Of a DNA stretch of 64,000 nt, positions 11,186 to 24,515 are shown piece by piece. The stretch comes from Thuidium tamariscinum (Eukaryota > Streptophyta > Bryopsida > Hypnales > Thuidiaceae). The translations under genes were made by a program, and so were the position numbers. The first letter of the stretch is position 1. Every line of letters begins with the position of its first letter. The notes below the pieces were generated by a model that did not search any database, was not told the origin of the DNA, and saw only the letters and a list, made by a program, of their open reading frames with translations. The DNA is taken from NCBI GenBank assembly GCA_947034885.2, contig OX344754.2, positions 16,944,501 to 17,008,500 on the forward strand, given 5' to 3'.

Positions 11186-13092
11186 TGTAGATAATGTTGG
11201 AACCTATTTGGATTTATCCAACTAATAGTTATGTTCGTTCCTAGGGAGGTTATTAAATAGGATTGTTTCTAAATACACCTAATTGGCCTAAACAAACACC
11301 AAGCATAGACTATTGTTCCCATAGTTTCTTTGATTACTTAATTAAATAAGCTAATTTTAATCAATTTTTATTTCTCAATTTTTATTTATTTATTTTTAAT
11401 TATGCTTATCTTCCAAATTGGATGGCATTTCCTCTTCAATCTGGTCCCAGTCTTTCTCCGACTTGGCCTGCTGCCTCCAGCCTTTTGAACTTCCCAGTTG
11501 GCCGCCTTCACAGGGAACCGATGCTTTCTTTTATTCCACCAATTTGGCTCTGCAACTACTGCTCGCCTTCACTCTCCCGAATTGGATTATAGCAAGGTAA
11601 CTGATTTACTCTTACAATTTGCTTAGTACATTCTTAATCACTGCCCTTCATTACCAACTTGGGCAATCTCACCAACCAAATTGGTTTTGTCTCCTATCAC
11701 TACAACATTAGCTACTTCACCTACCAATTTGGGATTTTGCTCACAGCTCCACAATTTGGTCTCTCATAACTCTGGCAATTACAGAACTTGCATTTGCTTC
11801 TACCCAATTTGGGAATTTCCTTACTCTCCACTTTTTATGCCTTTCTCTCACTTAACTCACTCATAAACTATCATCTTTTTTTACCAATTGCATACACTCC
11901 AACTACCAAATTGGACTCGTAAAATTAGATCACCATACAGCTTCCCTACTTGGCAGCTTAACGCGACAGACTCGCTCTCACAGACCAAATTGGAATTCAC
12001 ACAGACGCACATATCACTTCTTACACGACCAATTCGGACTTGCATTCATACCAACTTGATTTAAAACATAAAATCTCAATTACTCCACATACAACCAAGC
12101 ATAAAATTTCCATCAACTACAACGACACACAACACCAACTGGATATGAATTCTCCTCATATTAATCCAAGTTGGTGACAAATCACCATTATACATATTTT
12201 TATGTCTTTTCCATTTAAACTAATCCTTATCACAATCTTCCCAATTTGAACTTTAAGATTCTACAATTCTACAGCCCATAAACATTGGGAATCTTCCATC
12301 CTCTTAATTCTACAATTTGGCATCAACAAGCTCTGATTCACTCAGTCTCATCTTTCACCTAATCGGTATCCATCACTCACCCAATTAGGACTCACACAGA
12401 CACGATCCAGCCTTGGATCACATACACTTTTAAAAAAAATCTTCCACTCGACAGAGCCATTCACTGGCAAAATCTTCTCCGATTAGGACTCAAGCATGCA
12501 TCCATACAACCATCAAACATCACACAATCACACTCCAAGCACCAACTTGGAAACACAAACATAAAAAACACAACCTTCACCAGCTGGGACTCGCACTCGA
12601 CTCTCTCGTAGTGGGTGAAAACCAAAGCAAAAACAACAACCTAATAGGAGCTAGACGGTAGTTCCCTAACTGCCGAATGTAACTCTCCAAAATTGGTTCT
12701 AACTGCTCACATACCAATTAGGCATTCCAACTGGATTTCATCAAGCAATAATTTCCTACTTGGACTGAGCTACCAAATACTCACCAACTTAGAATTCCAC
12801 CAACTCAGCCAACACCTATTCGGATTTCACACACCCCATCAATACATTCCTCTATCCGATTAGGAATCCAACCCAATTAGGTTGTAAATCAATTGACTGA
12901 ATTGACCACCCTAAATTCCATTTGGATTACAGACTCAAAAATTAACTCCAAACCACACTCATATTAGTAAAAACATACACCAAAAACACCAAATTGGTAA
13001 CCAAACATAACAAAATCATGACAAATACATATACAAAAGCCTCAAAAACCCTCACAAAAAGTAAAAAGTTGAATCCAATTAGGTTATCTACA
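11186..13092. mobile_element. 1.9-kb insertion, TG...CA ends, 5-bp duplication, motif array (solo-LTR-like)
   Basis: The ends are TGTAGATAA and its exact inverse TTATCTACA, and the flanks are CTTAC on both sides (11181-11185, 13093-13097). Unit 2 has the uninterrupted site at about 53231-53240 with one CTTGC. TG...CA ends with a 5-bp duplication are the hallmark of LTR retrotransposon ends, so a solo LTR is the simplest reading. The interior is unusual: 11 exact CCAANTTGG sites (11413, 11539, 11654, 11676, 11724, 11804, 11906, 11985, 12166, 12542, 12989). It also has many one- or two-base variants such as CCAATTAGG (12381, 12714, 12873, 13075), in otherwise unrelated spacer. It is C-rich on this strand compared with its surroundings. 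No long open frame. Confidence 0.65.
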
Positions 13093-13134
13093 CTTACACA
13101 TTCAATCTAGTCATTTGTTTTTCAACTTTGAATA

Positions 13135-13695
13135 GAGTCATTGCAAGAAACACCTTGCAATTTTTGTAGCATTTTGTACAATACCTTTTTTAGGTGAGAG
13201 AATACATTATTATTAGAAAAAAAAATTAAAATAAATATTTCTTGTATGCATTTTTAAGAAGAAGGTATCTAGGAAGTAAAAGCATAAAAGAAATTTCTAA
13301 GTAGGTGAACTACAAAAGTACAAAATCTCATGAAAATTACTACTTTCACATTTTAATTTGTAAAAACTAGGAAAATAAACTAGTAAAGCTAAAAATTGAT
13401 GGTGATGAGTTTTTCACCAAAAGAATGATCTTAGAGCCATCTTCAATGTTTAAAATTTGTGTGCAATGGGAGCTCTATTTGTAATCAAGTAGAAGATATA
13501 AAATAACATGTTTTCAAATTTCCTTTAGAAGATATATGCTTTACTACTATCCAAATAAAAATAATAATTAACATAAAGTTAGACATGTTTAATAAATTTC
13601 TATGTTCATTGGACTTGTGCTTCAAAAGTTATAGTGGACTATAGGAATGTCACCCAGATTGTGACAAAACAGTCTAGGGTTTCTTGCAATGATCT
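13135..13695. mobile_element. Decayed member of the GGGTGATTGCAAGAAACAC family, unit 1
   Basis: The left end is GAGTCATTGCAAGAAACACC and the right end TTTCTTGCAATGATCT, each with one to three changes from the family ends. No clear 4-bp duplication remains. It is shared with unit 2 (53278-53835), so it predates the segmental duplication. Confidence 0.55.
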
Positions 13696-15426
13696 ATTTT
13701 CAATTTTGAAGTATTTATTGGAAACATAATACATAGCTTATCATAATATACTTTGTCTTGATTATGTGCAAAAATTGATTATAAACTATTCCATTCATAA
13801 TTTTGGAGTCTCTAAACTATACTCATTTTTTTCTACTATCCCTTTTGTATATATTGTTTTATAAGTATTGTTCATATAATTTTGTTATATTATACATAAC
13901 TCTATATTACATACAATCATGCTTCATAGTTGTGAAGCACCCTATATTACATGTAATTTGTTTAAGTATTTTGCATAGAATTAAAACATTAGATCCTATA
14001 TTTGATTGCATATAGTTCCTATGTTTTTTGACAATGGCCCCCCCCCCTCCATCCTTTCAAGATTAAGCACCAAGTCACCTGTTAGATGTAAGTAGGTAAT
14101 GAAGAAGACTATTAAGGTATTAGGTGTAGGTGTGTAGCTATACAAGCATCATTGCATTGTTCTTTGTTGCCTTAAGATTTCAAAAGTTTACAACTTGAAT
14201 GGTTCAATTTAAGGTTTTTTATATAGGATGTACACTAATAAATTAATTTCATTTTTATGAAGTTAATTTAAATTTGTAGCATACTTGAAATAGTCAACTT
14301 CAACTCTAAAGCCATGAGTGGTCTCTTTCTATTAGAAAATATATATTATAATATCTTAATTGATCGTCATAATCATGGATTTATACAAGTATTGCTTAAG
14401 TCAATTTAAGTCTCGTTGAGATTGAAGTAGTTACAAATCTTATTATTCTCATAAATATTTTCAAAGTTCTTACTAAATGTCTTTTGGAGAGTTTTTTTTA
14501 TATTATTTAAATTCTTAATCATGGAATCTCGCAATCTTTTTGAAATCTTGAATTACAAAATAGACAACATTGATTTCTACTTCTTTGAAAAAGTACATGC
14601 ATATATAAGCCTATTGGGTGAATTAAACGCATGTTATATTGAGATTTAGAAAGTTGATTGAATATATAAGAAGTATAACTTTCTATTTTGTAAATGCATC
14701 ATTCAAATGATAAGGTTCTTAAAATAAAATAAAAAAGAGTCATACAAATTACATATCTAATTTTTTTTCTTAAGTGAATAACGGCATATTATTTTTAGTA
14801 AAATCTACCACACATAGAAAGTAAAAAACTATATAATGTTACAAAATATATCATGTTTAATTTATACATTTGAATGGAAAATCTTGCAAACCTTTGATTA
14901 TTTAAGTAGAATAAATATCTGAGATAAAATAGATTATTCATTTGATTGAAAGAGATGGAAGGTACTTTTAAGAAAACTACAATCAACCTAAATGACTTCA
15001 AAGTAAGAATATTTGTTAAGAATTTATATTTGATTATGAAATAGAATGAAACAAATGGTTAGAATTCTAATTAATTTCTTTAATTGATTCAAAACAAAAC
15101 AAAAGTAACGTTGAACTCCAATAGTTATGTGTTTTGTATGAAAGTCCCTTGTATTGAACATATTCCTTCATACAAAAAGATAATAGAAACTTTAACCTTT
15201 TCTAATCTCATTTTGGCTCAAATGAGAATCAAAATTCTAGAATCATTTTAAAAACCATAAATTGTTAAATGTATCGTCACATAATGAAGAAAAGAATGCA
15301 AAAGTTCTTCAAGTGGTACTCCTTTGGGAGTTAGGGGTTGAAGTGCACTCATTGTCATTACATAAGCCCTAGCTTTTGCAAGTGATGGATGTCAACATGT
15401 TGCTCTTTTGGTAAATCTCTTATTAA
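13696..15426. other. AT-rich sequence with a C-tract, no gene
   Basis: No gene or clear transposon. A C10 run lies at 14038-14047 followed by TCC; the run is also present, at a different length, in unit 2 near 54176. Short frames at 13803-14015 and 14795-15001 carry no domain. Confidence 0.5.
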
Positions 15427-16357
15427 GCCCTAAAAAAACAAAGTGCTTTTTTTGGCAACATAGAAATTTTGGGTAGGTACGTGTGAATAGAGATTTCCAT
15501 ATTTTGGGACCAAAATTTAATAGAAGGTGTAGAAAAGGAATATCTTTAAGGCCCAACAAACTTTGTGGCTTTTGACTGCATGTTTTTAAAGTTTTTGCAT
15601 GATATGTTGATTTTTTTTCAACTCGGGCTGTCGGGCAGTTTAGGTAGTCTAGAAAAAATCACTTTTTTTGGAAATAGAAATGTGAAATTGGTTTCATAGA
15701 TTTATATGTATGTAGAAAGTTTTGAATCATTCCATTTGGATTAATGAGTCAAAAGTTATGAAGAGTTTTAGTTCGCAGGTAGTTATAGATTCTCAACTCT
15801 AAAAGAATCTTTGAAGTCCTTTATTTTACTCAATTTTCAATATTTTTGAAAAAAAATAAAAACATTAGATGTATATTGTTTATTATAACATTTGAACCAT
15901 TGGGATTGGAAAGCTTCAATTCCAAGAATAAATTCTTAACAATTTAGTATTTTGAATCATTCTCTACTTCTTTCTACTTACTATTTTTTTTGTACATGTT
16001 CAATTCCAAATGATTTGAAAACTTTGAAGCATGTAGCTAACTTGAACTTAAAAATGAATCCAAAGAGTTACAACCATTTTGGACATTTTTTCATACAAAT
16101 GTGGCCGTTTGAAGTGCAGCTACCCAAATTTTTACAGTCGTAAAAAAATAATTTTTGTAACTTCGAACACTAATATCTTGCAATCTACACTGTAGAATTT
16201 TCTGAAATTTTTTCTACATGCTTTCAAACTAGTGCACTAAAAGATCTTATGGTAACATTTATTCCAAAAATATTTTTTTTCTAAAATTTGGTAGCTATCT
16301 TAGAAATGGCAGTTTTAGAATGGTTTTGGTGGAAACATAGTTGCGGTCCTTTAGGAA
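15427..16357. mobile_element. 931-bp piggyBac-like non-autonomous element, unit 1
   Basis: TTAA lies at 15423-15426 and 16358-16361. The left end GCCCTAAAAAAACAAAG and right end GCGGTCCTTTAGGAA are degenerate versions of the CCCCTAAAGGACC terminus. The interior is collinear with 26397-27319, with the unit 2 copy 55549-57208 and with 38197-39218. No transposase frame. Confidence 0.6.
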
Positions 16358-16754
16358 TTAAAGAAGAAGCTGTACTATTGTGGTGATTTTATGGGAAATT
16401 TCATCAAAATAGTGGTATTTAATATAATATTCTTTCATTCATTTTCTTTTTTAGCTTCAAATATAGGATTGTTATAGATTTTATAAGACACTATTTAAAT
16501 GTAAAAGTTCTAAGTTTGTGGAATCTTGCCATTTTAATCAAATGTTGATTTTTTGCATTAGGCCTTGTATTGGTGACATCATTGGATAGCCAATAGAAAA
16601 AATGCATCCAAATGAACAAATTAAAAAGCACTGATTTTTTTTGTTGATTTGGTTGCATTGATCATTAATAGAAATCAACACAAAAGTGTTGATCGTTCTA
16701 TTGACTTGGTCAAATTCAAAAAAATTTAATCTAAGAAAAAATTCTTACAAAACC

Positions 16755-16960
16755 CATTACAAGAGAATGGGGTCTTTTAAGTGGTATCCTAGACATCATG
16801 TCTTTAAATAAAGTCTTTTAATGTGTCTTTTAAGTAAAATTTTACTGAAAAGATAGTCTTTTTAGTAAAATTTTATTTAAAAGGTCTACACATTAAAAGA
16901 CATTACTTAAAAGACATGATGTCTAGGGCACTATTTAAAAGACCCCATTCTCTTATAGTG
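16755..16960. mobile_element. CACTA-type palindromic MITE, unit 1
   Basis: The ends are CATTACAAGAGAATGGGG and its near inverse, with flanking ACC duplicated on both sides (16752-16754, 16961-16963). The interior repeats TCTTTTAAGT-type blocks in both orientations, so the whole 206 bases form a hairpin. The ends match the CACTACAAGA terminus of plant CACTA transposons and the 3-bp duplication fits that superfamily. Confidence 0.75.
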
Positions 16961-17496
16961 ACCTAAGTAAAAAAAAAATTGGGATTGCTTGAAATACACT
17001 GGTAGAAAAAAAAAAGATTCAACCTCAACCCCAAATTTGGGTCCATTGGTTGAAAGATGCTCACAAGATTCAAATCCAAGACCTCAAGCCTACAAGTTCA
17101 ATGCCCTAAACCACACTTGTGTTCTTTAGATTCAATAGACTCTGGACTATTTGGAGGTCATTTTGACATAGCAAATTAACTTTTTTCAAAAAACTTTGCA
17201 CTTAAAAAAATTGGGTAATCAAGTTAATTTTCATCTGTAGAACACCTTCTTATATTTTGAGCTTCCAATCAAAAATTATGAACAAAATTTAAAGTAGATA
17301 TTTGAAAATATCAAAAGAATTTCCTTTCAATTCTCTCTCAACTTTGTTGATAAATTTTGATTTGAGGCTCAAAATATAAAATAGATTTTTGGAGATGAAA
17401 ATCAACTTGATTACCCAACTTTACATAGTTCAAAGTTTTTTGAAAAGAAGGTTATTTTATTTTGTCCAAATGGACGCCAAAGTCTATTGATTTGGA

Positions 17497-17720
17497 AAAC
17501 ATTGAATTGTAAATGATTGAGTTAAAAAAAAAAATTTCATTGAATGTAATAGAATTTCAATGTTTTTGTTTTAATTTAAGCATGCGGAAATCTTATTTCA
17601 AACACTTGTAAATTAGAATTTTCTATTGTATTGAAAAACATTGAATTGTAAATGATTGAATTGAAAAATAATAATATCATTGAATGTAATAGAATTTCAA
17701 TGTTGTTGTTTTAATTTAAA
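17497..17720. repeat. Direct repeat of about 136 bp, two units
   Basis: AAACATTGAATTGTAAATGA, followed by the same 110 or so bases, occurs twice in tandem (about 17497 and 17632). The duplication is also present in the second segmental copy (about 58311-58540), so it is older than the segmental event. Confidence 0.7.
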
Positions 17721-17857
17721 CATGTGGAAATATTTTTTTGAATGCTTGTAAGTAAAAATTGTATGCTTATAGTATGTATTTCAAATTTTGGAATTATGTT
17801 AATAATTTAGTTGAAAGTATATATTTAAAGAATTTTTAACCAATTAATTGGGTTTAT

Positions 17858-17955
17858 CTTTTCAGTAGACTTTTACTTAAAGGACGCATTAAATGACATT
17901 ACTTAAAAGACATGATATCTAGGACGCTACTTAAAAGACCCCATTCTCTTGTAGT
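17858..17955. mobile_element. Right half of the CACTA-type MITE, unit 1
   Basis: It contains the right arm of the MITE up to CCATTCTCTTGTAGT without a matching left arm nearby. It may be the surviving end of a longer CACTA element or a deletion product. Copied at about 58667-58773. Confidence 0.5.
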
Positions 17956-19532
17956 AGGATCTACTTGTCATACTTGTCCAAACTGCCTATAACTAAAAAA
18001 TAAAGACCTTTCGAGACAAAAAAATTTAAATCAAAATTTGAATTAATTGGGTTGAAATTTTTTGGTCATGGAGCTTGTATAGAAGTATAATTTTGGTAAA
18101 AATTTCACAAGAGATATATCTAACAAATATTGCACCAAAAAAGACCTACTTCACAGCTGAAATAACTTGAAATGAAGCCTCAAAATTGTAAGGGTTTATT
18201 AATTCTTCAACATCAATGTACTGACCTTGCGCTACTACTATATTATGAGAGTATTCTAAAATATTCTAAAATAATTGTAAATGTGCTAAGTAGAGTCCAT
18301 AGACTCCAAAAAATTCTAAAAGATTTCAAAGGATTCCATTAGATTCCATTAGATTCCAAAAGATTCCAAAAAGAATTTTTTTTTGTTGATTTAGTCATTG
18401 CACCATTCAAATAAACAAAAAGCGAGCAACCATTCTGCCAATTTTTACAACCAGTCATTGCAATGCTCCAAACAATTAAAGACAAATAAAATCAATTGAT
18501 TTTCTGTTGATTTAGATATGATTTTCTACTAGTGGCTCTTGTATTAGTTGCATTTAGTTAGATGAGAAGGTAATTAAGGAGACCATAGTATTCAAGCAAT
18601 GGTTTGGGGATGACCAATAAGTTAGTTTTAAGGTAGGTACACCCAAAAGTACCACTTATTCATATAGTGCCTAGTTATTGTTACTAGCTAGTTCAAATTT
18701 GTATGCAGTCTTATTGGCAAGTGAAAGCATGTTCCAACGCACCAAAGAACGCAAGATTTGGATACCGTATGCAAAAGTTATTAACAGCCAAAGTCTATTT
18801 CTGAAAGTGCCATCTATAGTCTGTGAACATGACTGATTTTGGAAATGTATGTGCACTGTAGATGGTGCTTTTAGGAATAGGACGCTTTTGGATGTACCTA
18901 CCTTAGATAGTTGTTGAATTTTGACATGTAGGAAGTGCCTAATTGAAGTTATATCTAGTGGAAATTGTTCAAAGGCATCATCTTGGTGGATGTAAAGATG
19001 GAAGAATGTTGGTTGAAGAAAAAGGCTTGGCATTATAATCCATTTGATTCAAAAAAGAATCTCCAGTTGATTGTTTTGATTATAGGACTACAAAGAAATC
19101 AAGATTCTCATGAAGGTTGTAGCTAGGGCATGGTCACATTGCAAGATTTGCTTTGGAATATGGTGATGACTAGGCTACCTCAACAAGATGCATTGCATTT
19201 TACACTCAAACCTTGATGAGAACTTCTGAGAGGCAAAGCTCATTGATTAAAGCTACTCACTTGGTGCTAGGTGTGAGTGAAGACAAGACTTTCTAGTAGG
19301 TGATTTCCTAAATATGCAAGTGCTTCTAAAGCTTGTGCAACAATTTGTGACACTTCAATAAGGATTGAAGTGTTATTAACATATGTCTTAGATTTTGAGT
19401 GAATTCTCTATGCAAAGTGACACCAATAACTTGTAGAATAATATGTCTACACTTAGAAACGGGAATTTGGTAGATCAAAGGCACTCCAAATGGAAGAAAA
19501 GCCTTAAAAAGAACATTGTTGGCACTACAACA

Positions 19533-20261
19533 GGGTGATTGCAAGAAACACTTGTCCTATTTTTTGTCCCCTTGACCTCCAACATGTAGTTTTTTGCTCA
19601 TAACTTTTGCATCGTTTGCCCTATCAACTTGAAATTTGGAATGAAGGTGCACACAAAAGTTTTATACGTTTTGTAATTTTTTCAATTTTTTCAAAATTAT
19701 TTTACTATTTTTCAACTACCCCCGATTGGTTGTCTACCTTGGCCATTTGGGGGGGGGTTTAGTCCTATTTTTGACCCCAAAATGCAAATTTTGAGCTGAA
19801 AATTGGCATGCATAGATATATAGTATAGTCACACAAACCCTAAAAAGTATTTTTGAAAATATTAAATTGTCCAACTTCCACATGTCGTCAAAGTGGCTGA
19901 CTTTGCGCAAGTGTAGAGAATAGAATTAATTTTTTCCAAAGATGAAATTTGTTGGAAAAGAAAGACCTATACTTGAAGAAAAAATATTTTTTGAATTTTT
20001 ATTTTTTGAATTTTTTTACTATTTTTACCAAATTTGTGAAAAAAGAGCTATTTTCATTGTATTTTCCATTGTCTATAACATTTAGAGAAAAAAATTCTTA
20101 GGTCTGAATTTCAAGAGACATGATATTCTCATTGCTCTTCAAATTATCCATATTTTTTTCAATTTAAAATTTTTTTATTTCAAAGGGTCATAGGACTCAC
20201 AGAATTCATTGATTTTGAGCCATTTTGAGCCAAAACCGGTAAGTGTTTCTTGCAACGACCC
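19533..20261. mobile_element. 729-bp element, GGGTGATTGCAAGAAACAC family, unit 1 only
   Basis: Left end GGGTGATTGCAAGAAACAC, right end complement of GGGTCGTTGCAAGAAACAC. The 4-bp duplication AACA lies at 19529-19532 and 20262-20265. Unit 2 has the empty site at about 62803-62815. Closest relative by eye is the element at 56109. No transposase frame. Confidence 0.8.
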
Positions 20262-20265
20262 AACA

Positions 20266-21379
20266 ACAAAATGCATGAAGTCACCCAAGCATAAATATGA
20301 TAGCTTGACAAAGAAAAACAACTTAACGTGATTATAACACAAATAAGGGTACATTTTTATTTTCTATAGTCAATTCTTGCTTTATTTGGGATGAAAGCTA
20401 CAAAATGTATCATGCAAACTATATTAAAGAGAAAACATGGTAATAGACACTTTTTCTTAAGTAAATCTTGTGGAATGCATTATTTCTTGAAGCTCCCTAA
20501 GAGCTCTACTATTGTCACTATTTTCATAAAGAAGCAATAGCTTTAATCACACAATTTCTTGTAGCTTCTATTTTCTCAAATAAATCATGATCATAGTTGT
20601 AATAGTTAGATTTCAAGCCTGTTGAAAGTGATTAGTGAAATTGCACTATTGTAGGATAGAATTTTGCTTCTTATATATAGATTTTAGGATCTTTCAATCA
20701 TAAAGCCAAAGTAGAATTGATGATTTGAATCTAATTTGGATTGAGATTCTTACTATTTTCATTTGGATATTGTAACTCCAAGACCTAAAAAATTGCATGG
20801 AATTATCTCTAGGCCACAAAAATGTTAAGGAGGATAAATTGTTGAAGGTTTTGAACAAGTTGTAGATTGTCATTGTTACCTTTGGACATTTGATTTCCAC
20901 CCTTGGAATTGAGCAAATACAGCCAAGTTCAATGCAAATTAGGTCCTATAGGTGTCTATACGTTTAAAATGTCAAATCAAAGAATAACTTCTAAGCAATG
21001 AATCAATAGTATGAATTCAACCTTGAACTTTAAGCAAAAACTCCTTCTATTCCAACTTCTCCAATATTACCCCAATACCTAGATTTAAACTAGTTTGGAT
21101 GCCTAGAATTGTTATCTACAAGGTCAAACTTTGATTTGTTCCTAGACTTCCTTGTTCAAAGGTTCCTCCTTTTATTACCCTATTCTTCTCTACCCTCTTA
21201 CTTTTTTGACCTTGTTTGCTATCTTTGAACCTAAATAGTCTTTAAGTGAAGTTTATAAAGTCACCTCCCTAGGAAGGTAAGTTATCATTCTTGACTTTTG
21301 ACCTAACTATTATAAGTTGTCTATGGATGAAGTTTGACCAACAACCGGTTTATCACTTCAGACATCAAACTTCATTCAT
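20266..21379. other. AT-rich sequence, no gene
   Basis: Collinear with unit 2 at about 62806-63527. The last shared bases are near 21050, where unit 2 is entered by another transposon. I see no feature here. Confidence 0.5.
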
Positions 21380-22102
21380 GGGTGATTGCAAGAAAAACTT
21401 CATGTTTTTTGCTCAAAAATGCAGTTTTTGGCTACAAGATTGGCAATACTACGCGTTAGTTGTGTGCTCGCAAATCTTAATAGTCAATTCAAGGTGCGTG
21501 CAAATCCGGACCATTAATCAATACTATGCATGCAATACTATAGATTGCTACAAAGTATTACAAAGGCCACTAGTAGTAGAAAATAGCAGAAAAGGGGTCT
21601 AAGAACCTTTTCATTTTTAGTAATTCAAAAAAAATTAACTAATTATTTTAAAGAAATTCCTTTTTCTAAAGAAGATTGTGTTCACATTGCAATAAAAAAT
21701 TCCTTCAAGAATATTTTTCCCTTTTTGTAGCCTCTGTGTAAAGAAAGGTCACTTAGACCCCCATGTGTGCAACAAATATATTCCTATTTTCATAAAAACT
21801 CATCTTGTAATGGTATTAGACCTCCGATTTGTCTAATTTGTCACTTCAAATTTGGATTTCAAGGTAAAAATAGGACTTAATACCTCCAAAATGGCCAAAG
21901 TAGATGTCCAATTGCAGGCAGGAGAAAAATAGTAAACTAATTTTAAGAAATATGGAAAAATATTCAACATTCAAAACTTTTTTGTATACCTTTGTTCCAA
22001 ATTTCAAGACAAATAGACAAAAGATGCAAAAGTTATGAGCAAAAAAATACATGTTGAAGGTCAAGGTGACAAAAAAAGGACAAGTGTTTCTTGCAATCAC
22101 CA
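21380..22102. mobile_element. 723-bp element, GGGTGATTGCAAGAAACAC family
   Basis: Left end GGGTGATTGCAAGAAA, right end TTTCTTGCAATCACC with the final base changed to A. Flanking TCAT lies at 21376-21379 and 22103-22106. No transposase frame. Confidence 0.7.
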
Positions 22103-22106
22103 TCAT

Positions 22107-23279
22107 TGATTTTTTTTACCTCTATTTTTTGGAATTGACTTTTCCTTTCATTTTGAAGTCCTACTTTTAACCTAGAATTTGATATGTCTTGATAGATTTC
22201 TTTAGATGGATCTTCTATTTTTAATCCAATGGTGAGATTATCTTTTATCCTAACACAAATTTTGGACTTTTGATATAATTCTTTGAATCTATGTAATACC
22301 TTTCTAAGAAGCTCCTTTAATTTTCTAATTACTTAATTTTCAATTCAAATTCAAATTTCTAATGACTATGAAGGTTTGATCTTAATTTTAATTACTAATA
22401 CTATTGATTGGATGACAATAGTCAAGGAAAAACATCATAGGTATACCTCCCCTATTGCAAAGTGCATCCCTTAATAATGTACAAGCATATTTCCGTTATG
22501 CATGACTCCCACTTTCAATTTTTTAGTGTGTAGGCTTGGGGTTGCCCCCGCACGGCAAAGCTTTGACTTTGCAAGTTTCAAATTTTATCCTTGGATACAA
22601 TTTATGCCTCCGGTCACTTTTGCATGGCAAAGCTTTGACTCCGGTCTTTTTAAATTAGAACCTTGGAAAACCTACACTTGTAGTTTTGGTATTTAAAATG
22701 CAAAAAGTGGCCTTCATATCCCCTTTTTGCTTTGAACCCCATTCTTGAGAGTCCATTGCTTTCTTCCAACTTATCTTTGTGTTTTTTCATATTTTTGTTG
22801 TTTGTTTAAGAAAAAAAATCCCAAAATCACCATAAAAATTAGATAAATCCCTTTAGTTTCTTCTTAGTTTTTTAGTTATCTTTATTAGACAAAACTCATC
22901 GAATCCAAAAACATTAGAATTGATAGTAGTAGTTAGAGTTCTCCATAGATTAGATTTAGAAAAAATTCCTAAAATTCCGCCAAGAAATTAGATTAGTTCA
23001 TTTAGTTTTTTTCTTAGATATCTTTTAGATTTTAGTCTTTCTCTTTATTTGTGTTAAGAGATTTGATTACCAAAGATATACAGTTCAACTATCCAAGGAT
23101 CACTCATTTTGCAACTAGTCAACCAAGATCAAGGACTAGTCAATCAAAATCAAAGACTAGCTAATCTAGACGAAGGACCACTTGTGAGGCAAAGTAATAA
23201 TAAAACAAGTTTTATGATTGTGAATTGCGGTTCCAATAGCTAAGGTGAGGTTTTGAGTGGGTTTGGCTAGCTTTTGGCT
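22107..23279. other. AT-rich sequence, no gene
   Basis: Only a short local duplication is visible (GGCAAAGCTTTGACT at about 22554 and 22627). No coding frame with a recognisable domain. Confidence 0.45.
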
Positions 23280-23460
23280 CCTTGAGAGTTGATTGAGAGA
23301 CTCGGTAGTGAGAGGGATTGGGTAGTGAGAGAGACTGAGCAATTTGGAGTGAGAGGGATTGAGTAGTGACAATGAACAGCATAGAGTGAGAGGGACTAAG
23401 TAGTGATAGAGTAAACAACGTGGAGTGAGAGGGACTAGGTAGTGAAAAAGACTGAGCAAC
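23280..23460. repeat. Degenerate tandem repeat around GAGTGAGAGGGA
   Basis: GGAGTGAGAGGGACTAGGTAG-like units, each followed by a variable 20-40 bases, recur about five times. They create apparent long reading frames on the minus strand that I treat as repeat artefacts. Confidence 0.55.
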
Positions 23461-24299
23461 TTGGATTGTCATGACAAGTCTGAGTGGTATAGAAGTCACC
23501 TCATGAACAAAGGGAGTTTGAAAGCTTAGAGCCAAATTGGCAAAGTTGGATAGGGAGCTAAAGTTTAAGCAGGGATTGAACGTATGTATATGGAATTGGC
23601 ACAAAAATAAGACTCTTATGATTATAGAAGATTCTTTTTCCATTTTGCCTTTCTCTTAGGAGTTTGGTCTCTTAAGATTAGTGCTGTATTTGTTGGTTAT
23701 TCTATTTATTTTTCTCAAACCATACAGTGTGATTTTTTTATACAATATCAATAAACAAGATATAAATAATGAACTTAACTTTAATAAAATTTTACCAAAT
23801 ATTTTTTGGATATGAGGAGTTTGATCATAAACAATAAACAAATGGTGAACATGGTTACAATGATTTGTCAATTTTTGAATGGAAAATTGATCTAAGAACA
23901 TTAAGTTCATGCCATCGATTATGTATTCTATAGCTATTCACATTATGAAGTAGTCACTTTGGTATATGCATCATTTTCCACTTTCCATTGTTTTTCTTCA
24001 AAGATTCAAATTATTTTCATTCATAATTTTTGCATTATGCAATTATAAAATACTATATTTTATGAAATTTTTATTATATACCACATTTAATTATATTTTG
24101 AAATTTCTTTGAACAAATATGGCCCAAGGATAATGTGTTCAATAGATTCAAAAGATATTTCTAGATTTTTATTCAATAAAAAATTATTCTACAATTTTAT
24201 AGGTTCATCGCTATTTTTTGCCTATGATTTGATAGTGGGATAACCTACTTCAATCCCAACCAAGCTATAGTTTTGTAGTCTAACATCCAAACCTTAAAT

Positions 24300-24515
24300 T
24301 GTAAATTGTGATAAAAACCTGTTTCATAAATCATTCCTTAAAAAAATTTCATAAAAACATTTCATAAAAGAATTTTATAAAACCATTTCATAAAAGAATT
24401 TCATAAAACCATTTCACAAAAGAATTTCATAAATCTGTTTCATAAAAGAATTTCTTAAAAGAATTTCATAAAAGAATCTCATAAAAACCATTTTATAAAA
24501 GAAACCTATAGAAAA
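24300..24515. repeat. Minisatellite of TTCATAAAA-type units
   Basis: Imperfect tandem copies of TTCATAAAAGAATTTCATAA and variants run through about 210 bases. It is not a gene. Confidence 0.7.

Noticed and set aside
11186-13092. First read as a Mutator-type element with a 10-bp duplication TCTACACTTA
   Set aside because: Shifting the border gives perfect TGTAGATAA/TTATCTACA ends with a CTTAC duplication, which fits the empty site in unit 2 better.
14038-14047. C-run as a possible regulatory or quadruplex site
   Set aside because: It is a single homopolymer with length differences between units and no neighbouring gene, so ordinary slippage explains it.
23166-23643. Minus-strand frames of 97 and 143 codons
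   Set aside because: Produced by a degenerate GAGTGAGAGGGA repeat; the predicted protein is a low-complexity Ser/Leu/Pro repeat.
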